Positions 5,495-5,566 of a stretch of 5,566 nt of DNA are shown one piece after another. Source of the stretch: Anaerolineae bacterium (GTDB lineage: Bacteria > Chloroflexota > Anaerolineae > B4-G1 > SLSP01); NCBI GenBank assembly GCA_016928755.1, contig JAFGKB010000215.1:1-5566 (forward strand), written 5' to 3'. The stretch's first letter is position 1; each line of letters starts with the position of its first letter. A model generated the notes under the pieces. It was not told where the DNA came from and did no database searches. It was given only the letters and a program-made list of their open reading frames with translations. Made by a program: the position numbers and the translations under genes.

Positions 5495-5566
5495 CGAGAC
5501 CCTTCGGCTTCGCTCAGGGTGACGGGGCTGTTGGACCGAGCGTGGTCAAGAAGTCCGTCATGCCGA
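5495..5566. repeat. Cluster of short REP-like palindromic units (cut by right edge)
   Basis: Three related units are packed into ~70 nt after the GH35-like gene. Unit 1 (5495-5523) has arms ACCCT/AGGGT around 12 nt, which on the minus strand reads GAGCGAAGCCGA. Unit 2 (5533-5556) has arms GGAC/GTCC around the plus-strand core GAGCGTGGTCAA. Unit 3 begins GTCATGCCGA at 5557 and is truncated. The two complete cores share GAGCGNNGNCNA in opposite orientations. Such units are commonly scattered between genes in bacterial genomes. No U-run follows, so terminator function is not supported. Confidence 0.65.

Overview
The window looks like ordinary bacterial chromosome with moderate G+C. Shine-Dalgarno sites, sigma-70-type -10 boxes and compact operons are all visible. 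A Chloroflexota-like host is a weak guess, resting on the ResB-like membrane protein, the large signal-peptide-free GH35-like protein and the intergenic repeats built on GAGCGNNGNCNA. No marker gene here settles the taxonomy.

Layout. Everything left of about 2770 reads on the minus strand. In order of transcription it holds a tRNA-Thr(CGT) gene with a clear promoter and a strong intrinsic terminator, a divergent ResB-like membrane protein, and uridine kinase (udk), which starts 4 nt after the ResB-like stop codon. After a 129-nt gap come a WbpD-type left-handed beta-helix N-acetyltransferase with a small Cys4 tail and the N-terminal part of a DegT/DnrJ/EryC1/StrS sugar aminotransferase. These last two share an ATGA stop/start overlap, and the aminotransferase runs off the left edge. 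The pair points to synthesis of an N-acylated amino-sugar nucleotide for a surface polysaccharide; the rest of that cluster lies outside the window.

Right of the tRNA, a 245-nt divergent intergenic region (2771-3015) carries two opposed promoters and a perfect 17-bp inverted repeat. Each arm of the repeat is itself an AGACT-n5-AGTCT palindrome. It precedes one large plus-strand gene (3016-5448, TTG start) whose 810-residue product aligns by eye with GH35 beta-galactosidases from end to end. The residues that form the GH35 galactose pocket and catalytic pair appear to be replaced or missing, although the reading frame is intact. This is the most interesting item in the window: a candidate non-catalytic or re-purposed GH35 protein. 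The last ~75 bases hold a cluster of short REP-like palindromic units, cut by the right edge.

No CRISPR array, insertion sequence, phage gene or integrase is visible.
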